Source: Toxonevra muliebris (taxonomy: Eukaryota > Arthropoda > Insecta > Diptera > Pallopteridae). Taken from it: 64,000 bases of DNA. The position numbers and the translations under genes were made by a program. The stretch lies in assembly GCA_963691655.1 (NCBI GenBank), contig OY829329.1, forward strand, positions 21,999,883 to 22,063,882, given 5' to 3'. Position 1 is the first letter of the stretch. Each line of letters starts with the position of its first letter. This document shows, piece by piece, positions 58,435 through 64,000 of the stretch. A model generated the notes under the pieces. That model was not told the origin of the DNA. It saw nothing but the letters and a program-made list of their open reading frames with translations, and did not search any database.

Positions 58435-59360
58435 GGGTAACCTACAATTCACGCTATCATTTCCTTTCCTAGCCCTTCTCTATGACTTCTTTACCCTTTC
58501 CCTTCAATTTCTCGATAATTTTTTTGACTTTTTACTCTTGCTAGCTGTTGTGACTTATTTAGAACCTTTTATACCGCTTTTAGTGTTTCCCAATCGCTTC
58601 TTTACCCCTTCCTTACAACTTTTCTACCTTTTGTGAACTTCTCACCCTTGTTAACTCACATAGCTTACTTTTAATGCATGCTTACGCTTCATTACCTCTT
58701 CTCTAGGCCTTCCATATCGCTTCTTTACCACTTCTTAAAATTTAAACCACAATGTCTTTAATTCTTTACCTTTGCTGGCCATTATTTTTTACGTAGTATT
58801 ACAGTTCTTTTGCTACCGCTTCCTTAGCTCTTCTCAACCGCTTCTTTACCCCTTCCTTACAACTTTTCTACCTTTTTTGAACTTCTCACCCTTGTTTACT
58901 CTCATGGCTTACTTTTAATGCATGCTTACTTTTCATTTCCTCTTCCCCAGCTCTTCCCTATCGCTTCTTTACCTCTTCCTTAAATTTTAACCAAAATATC
59001 TGTAACTCTTTACCGCTGCTGGCCATTATTGTTTACTTTAAATATAAATTCTTCGCTTCCTAATACCTTACCTAGCCCTTCTCATCGGTTTCCTTACACA
59101 TTCCTTATAACTTTTTAACATTTCCCTTGTTCTGAGTCTCTATACACGTCCTATATACTTCTAATTGCAACAACTACAATTCCCTACTCTTTTCCCTAGC
59201 CCTTCTCTATCGCTTCTTTACCTCTTCCATACAACTTTTTTAACATTTTCTTAGCTCTGCAGCTTTCTTGAACCACCCATTATATTTTGAATTTAAATTT
59301 CAACTCTCTAACCCCCTTTTTACTTTTTCCTAGCTCCTCTCCACGTCTTGCTTAACTCTT
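58435..59360 (-). repeat. Complex satellite, inverted block (best preserved)
   Basis: Monomers are clear here: TAGCCCTTCTCTATGAC, TCTTTACCCCTTCCTTACAA and CTTTTCTACCTTTTGTGAAC, with CTCACCCTTGTTAACTC linkers. Successive TTTACCCCTTCCTTACAAC or TTTACCTCTTCC words are spaced roughly 110-130 bases. Confidence 0.88.
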
Positions 59361-60585
59361 TTCCTATTACTTCCTTTAAAACTTTTTCTGTAAAATTAGT
59401 TTTATGTGATTTTGTTCCTTCATTTTGTCTACTTTTTTTTATATATTTAGTTTTTTTTGCATTTATTTTACGTACACATTTTACAATTGAACATGTTCGA
59501 CTTGTCTTGCTGTCTGTCTGTCTCTACTACTGTCTATCTACTAAATATTTGTCCATCTGTCCATATTGTCTGTCATTGTCGTTGTCTTGTATGTAGTTTA
59601 TTTTTTTCTTTCAAATTTCAAACTGTTTGTGTATGTGTTGGTGTATATGTTATTTTGTTATTTAACAAAACTTTTTCTACTATATTCAAACAAAAATTTG
59701 TTATTCCTTCATTGAAGCTGATAGTATGTGTGCTTCTTTTTCTACAACTTCTACTTATTGCTGGTTGTTGTTGTTGTTATTATTGTTGTCGTTGTCCTGG
59801 TAGCATCTTCTTGCAATTTGCAGTTGGCAGCAACAACAGCAATTGCAGCAACAGCATTCACTATCGGAAGTCAATTTTCAAAATGATGGCAAATATCTAC
59901 TACTTACCTACACAAATACATACATACCATAGCTATCTATGTAGGTTTGCTTGCGTGTTAGTATAGTGATGAGCGCAAAGGTTGAAAAGTATACTAAATA
60001 TAAGGCAATAGTTATTTTGGATATCAACATATAAACGTATATATAAATATATATCTGTAAATGCATGTATGTGTGCACTCATACTTTCAATATATGGAAA
60101 AGTCTTTCCAGGCATCACTTAAAATGTTTGTTGTTTTTTTTTCTTTCTTGAACTATTACTAGTACTACTGTTTCTTGTCACATGTCAAATCAACTAGTAT
60201 AGAATTCAGAAATACAGGGTGTAGTTCAGAGACACATTCATATTAAAACAATATATTTAACAAAAATCATGTGAAATGTTTAAAAGAAACAGAGGCAACT
60301 GCATCCAGTCGAGTTTATATCATTGATAAATGACTCTTCACCGCTGAGATTGATACCTGCTCAATGTCTCTTAGGAAGTTGATGGCGTCACTGCGAGTCT
60401 AAATTGTTTATTAATGCAATTAGTCAGAATTCGAAGTGATAAAGATAATTTCTGAGAAATGCTGAAGTAAGAATATGGCAAAATAGGTATAAGGACGGGG
60501 AGCATTGTTTGAAAAGGCTAGCACAAGACTAGCAATGTAAGGTCGGAATTTCAAGTATAGTCATCAACCCAAGAAAGATGCTGAA
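59361..60585. other. AT-rich non-coding stretch
   Basis: Contains TGTCTGTCTGTCTCTACTAC near 59510, a (TTG)n run near 59766-59776 and CAGCAACAACAGCAATTGCA near 59827. A 169-codon frame at 59457-59966 is Cys/Leu/Tyr-rich, crosses these simple repeats and shows no domain, so it is not called as a gene. Confidence 0.55.
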
Positions 60586-60589
60586 GTAA

Positions 60590-62260
60590 GAAAATGTTAT
60601 AAAATTGTAAGGAAGGGGTAAAGAAGCGATAAGGAAGAGCTAGGGAAGAGTGAGCAAGTGATAGAAACATCTGAATAGATAATGAGAGCCATTAAAATAA
60701 AGAATATTTGAATAAGATGCAAGGGAGGGATGAAAAAGGGATTGGGAACGGTTAAAAAAGAGTTTAGGTGCAATATTAAAGTTCTAACTAAGGCTTAAGA
60801 GCAAGCAAGAGTAAGCATGAGAGTAAAAAGAGTAACTAGTGAAAAAAATTATTGAAAATAGTGGAGAAGCTGTAAAGAAGCGGTAGAGAGGGGTTTGGGA
60901 AGGAGGTAAGGAAGCAACACTAAGCCAAGCATAAAAAGTTAAAAAAAATTCCAAAAAATATTCAAAGAAGGGGTAAAGAAGTAATAGAGAAGCGCTTAGA
61001 AAAATATAAGTAATTACCAATTTAAGCTATTAGTAAGCAGTAAAAGCCAGCAAAGATAAATAGTAAAAAAAACTATAGAGAAAGTTGTAAAGAAGGGGTA
61101 TAGAAGTGGTAGAGAAGAGCTAAGGAAAACTAAGGAAATAGTTTTATAAAATTTAAGTAAGCTATAAAGAAAGAAATGTTAACGAGTGGAAAAAATTGTC
61201 AAAAATCGTAATGAAGGAGTAAAGAAGCGCTTGAGAAGGGCTGAGGAAACAATTTCATAAAACTAAACAATGAGAGTAACAAAAAAAATTATCGACAATG
61301 GTAAGGAAAGGGTAAAGAAGCGATAGAGAACGGCTAATTAAGTGTGAGAAGGTAAAAAAAGCCTGAATAAACAATAACAGCAATCAAAAATGAAAAGTAA
61401 AGAAAATATTGTGCAAAATTCAAGGAAAGGACAAACAAAAGATTGGAAGCATTAGGAAAGAGCTAAAGAGCAAGTAAAGTTCTAACAAAACCTTAAAAGC
61501 AAACTAGTGTAAAGAGTTAAAGAAATACCAGAAAATGTTCAAGGAAGGGCTAAAGAAGCGATAAAGAAGATCTGAAGAATAGTTAAGAATACAGTAATAT
61601 AAACTTTTAGTAAAAAATAAGACGCAGCAAGGAGGAAGTGAAAATAAATTGGCTAAGGAAAGCTAAGAAACAGTTTTATAAAATTTAACTAAGCCATGAG
61701 AGTAAAAAAGAGTAACTTGTTTAAAAAATTGTTCAAAATGATAACGAAGGGGTAAGAAAAGTGATCGGGAATGTTTAGGGAGGAGGCAAGGAAACAGCTG
61801 TCCAATTTAAATCAATCTTAGTTAGAGGGCAAACAGGTGTAAAAAGTTAAAGAAACGCCGAAAATTTTTCAATTAAGGGGTAAAGAAGCGATAGAGGAGG
61901 GTTGAGAAAAATACAAAAAATGAGTAATATAAACTCAAGCAATAAAAACCAGCAAACATGAAGAGTAAAGAAGCGGTATAGAAAAGCTAAGGAAACAGTT
62001 TTATCAAATTTAGCTAAGCCATAGAGAAAGAAAGGTTAAAGAGTTGAAAAAATGTTCTAAAATTGTAAGGAAGGGGTTAAGAAGCGCTGAAGAAGGGTTA
62101 AGAAAACAATTTCAGGAAACTAAACTCATCCGTAAGAGTATGAAAGAATAACTAGTTGAAAAAATTTTTAAAAATTGCAAGGAAGAGGTAAAGAAGCGGT
62201 AGAAAAGGATTAGGAAAAATATAACGAAGCATCTGTATAAATTCTATGTAAGTCTTGAGA
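60590..62260 (+). repeat. Complex satellite (GGTAAAGAAG core), forward block 2
   Basis: Purine-rich monomers of the same family. The word (GAAGG)GGTAAAGAAGCG recurs at about 60606, 60865, 60965, 61085, 61207, 61300, 61538, 61870, 62065 and 62180, with many neighbouring intervals near 95-125 bases, so the monomer is roughly 115-120 bp. GATAGAGAAGGGCTAAGGAA follows the core, then an A-rich linker with AGTAAGC-like words. Confidence 0.88.
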
Positions 62261-62790
62261 TCCCGCAAAGTATAGAGCTAATGGATTGCTAAAAAAAAAA
62301 TAGAAAGGTGCAAAAAACTATATGAAAGACGTAAGAAATATGGCAACTTTAAAGATCTTAGTAAGCAATGAGAACCAGATAGGATAAAGAAATAAGCAAA
62401 TGTGGAAAGGATAATGTCTATGACTTCTTTACAGTCTACTCTAGGTAGATAGCGGGAATCTACGATGCTCTTTGTAGAGACCTGCATCGACTTCACAAAC
62501 TATTTTTAATCCAATGCTGCAGATTTTTGTTTCCTAAATTTTATTCCATCCGCGTGTAGATTAAAATTACTCGTTGCATAAGAGCAAGGATTACCGTAGA
62601 ACCAATAATTTTGCTAACCTGCTTTAGTGGTTATTTTCTGCAAAATATCAGCTTTAGAAGGACTTTTTTTCCTAGTGCAATGAACAAATTAAAGGAACAA
62701 TTGGGTGAGGGAAATTTGGGTACGAAAATTTAGATTCGGCGCATGTTTCTATACAGAACTCTCTAGTCTCTCCAATCAAATAACACTATA
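62261..62790. other. Non-coding, no feature identified
   Basis: The last diverged satellite traces fade near 62.4 kb. No gene or transposon motif is recognised in the remainder. Confidence 0.5.
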
Positions 62791-62799
62791 CAAAACGAA

Positions 62800-63560
62800 T
62801 AAAATTTCTAAGTTCTGGAATTATTATTTTCTGGAATTATTTTCGCTACTGATCTCGAATTTACAAACATTTTTTTTCGGGTCAGGTCGAACTTTCGTGA
62901 TATCGATAATTTTATGATTTTTTAAAAAATAGTGGAAAAAAATTTTTTTTTTTGTAGATTTTTTGGGTTTTCTACACGTTTTATGAATTTTTAATAAGAA
63001 AAAAAAATTTCAAAAAAACTTTTTTTCGACCTAGATTTTTCAAGAAAATGTAAAAAATTTTGTTTTCGTTTTTTTGAGTTTTCTACACGTTTTATTAGTT
63101 TTTACAACGTTTATAAAAAAAAAAAAATTTTTAAAAAAAAAAAACAAAAAAAAAAACGTTTTTAAAAAAAATTTTTTTTACTAATAACTAATAAAACGTG
63201 TAGAAAACTCAAAAAAACTTTTTTTTATTTTAAACGTTGAGAACTCAGAAATTTTTTTTGACCTAAATTTTTCAAAAAAAAGAATAAAAAATTTTTTTTT
63301 TCCGTTTTCTTTTGTATTTTCTACACGTTTTATGAGTTTTTACAACGTTTTCAACATAACAAATTTTTGAAACATTTTTCATTAAATCTTTTTTTTTTTG
63401 ATATTTTATGTTTTCTACATGTTTTATAAGTTTTTAAAGCGTTTTCAACAAAAAAAAATTCAAAACAATTTTTCAGCATCGAAAAGAAGTCCAGAAAAAC
63501 CATTTGAGAACTCAGAAATTTTTTGTTAAGCCCATTTCGTTGTACAGTGTAATCAAACTT
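62800..63560 (+). repeat. CTACACG repeat block, copy 2
   Basis: Direct-orientation homologue of 32923-33590: TTTTCGCTACTGATCTCGAA, TTTCGGGTCAGGTCGA, TGATATCGATAATTTTATGA, then the ~40-base CTACACGTTTTATGAG motif near 62970, 63080, 63320 and 63413, and inverted near 63188-63206. Its right end (GAACTCAGAAATTTTTTG, then CCATTTCGTTGTACAGTGT) is the inverted form of copy 1's left end, which implies terminal inverted repeats beginning ACACTGT.CA.C.AAATGGG. Confidence 0.85.
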
Positions 63561-64000
63561 GTATCTTTCTAATAAAACTATCTTACAAACACCCAGTTTT
63601 TTAGTGCAATTTAAGTGTTAGTTGATGTAGTTATTCCTTTTGCTGCTTCATCAATATCCTTCTGCCTTCAACTGCATACATATTGCAACTCACAATATTC
63701 TGTAACCATCAGTTATATATTTGGTTTGTATGTACATATATATGTATGTATATAAACTTGTCATGTCTCATCTTGTCTTGCTTCATTTATTTGCTAAAAC
63801 TGTGATGTCTGTCTTCTGTCCATCCATCCATTCATTCATCTATCCATCCATTTATTTAAGCATTCAGCCATCCATCCATCTTTCTATCTAATTGCTTTGA
63901 CTCTGACTCTACTCTATGGGTGTGTATGCATTTGGTATGTGTGAGTGTCTGTATATAGTTGTATATGAATATATATTCCAAGTTATGCATTCTATGCATC
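63561..64000. other. Non-coding with CATC and TATG microsatellites
   Basis: ATGTACATATATATGTATGT lies near 63730 and CCATCCATCCATTCATTCAT-type tetramers lie at about 63820-63885. No gene is seen. Confidence 0.65.

Noticed and set aside
59457..59966. 169-codon Cys/Leu-rich plus-strand frame
   Set aside because: It crosses TGTC and TTG simple repeats and T-rich sequence. It has no signal-like or domain structure and overlaps another random frame.

Overview
The window looks like 64 kb of AT-rich nuclear DNA from an insect, most likely a higher fly (Diptera). The evidence is decayed transposons typical of flies (mariner, Tc1-like, piggyBac, hAT, R1/Jockey-type and RNase H-bearing LINEs), very many CAG/CAA/GAGA/CA microsatellites, and long non-coding stretches. 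A genus cannot be named from the sequence alone. I found no host protein-coding gene, rRNA, tRNA or CRISPR array that I can support. The window fits a very large intron or a gene-poor, repeat-rich intergenic block. Nearly all open reading frames are chance frames in repeats or pieces of dead transposons.

Layout. 0-7.2 kb: an 8-bp satellite, a degenerate 12-bp repeat, a foldback repeat, then two more degenerate arrays (17-bp and 10-bp units) with a dead mariner transposase between them. 9.4-15.6 kb: an unclassified dispersed element with internal ~140-bp units, a small foldback MITE, a piggyBac-type MITE with TTAA duplications, and a 5'-truncated RNase H-bearing LINE. A ~130-bp repeat lies in inverted orientation around this LINE. 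18.4-21.1 kb: an inverted-repeat (hAT-like) element that encloses a decayed piggyBac transposase and an R1-like LINE fragment. 22.5-25.8 kb: a graveyard of R1-like LINE fragments on both strands. 26.7-30.8 kb: GCCACGCCC-type dispersed repeats interrupted by a hAT-like element with an 8-bp target duplication, a second hAT-like element, then an RNase H LINE tail. 32.9-35.1 kb: a CTACACG repeat block and a Tc1-like transposase remnant. 37.0 kb: three tandem hairpins. 39.9-47.5 kb: three blocks of a 17-bp repeat built on ATGAGTCAC. 50 kb: another R1-like tail. 53.1-53.7 kb: a clean 11-bp satellite. 54.5-62.3 kb: a complex satellite (core GGTAAAGAAG, monomer about 115-120 bp) whose orientation flips twice. 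62.8-63.6 kb: a second copy of the CTACACG block.

The sequence shows no functional pathway. Its interest is architectural: several unrelated short-period satellites, two of which share a 17-bp period and an ATGARTC core, and nested transposons whose ends and target duplications can still be read.
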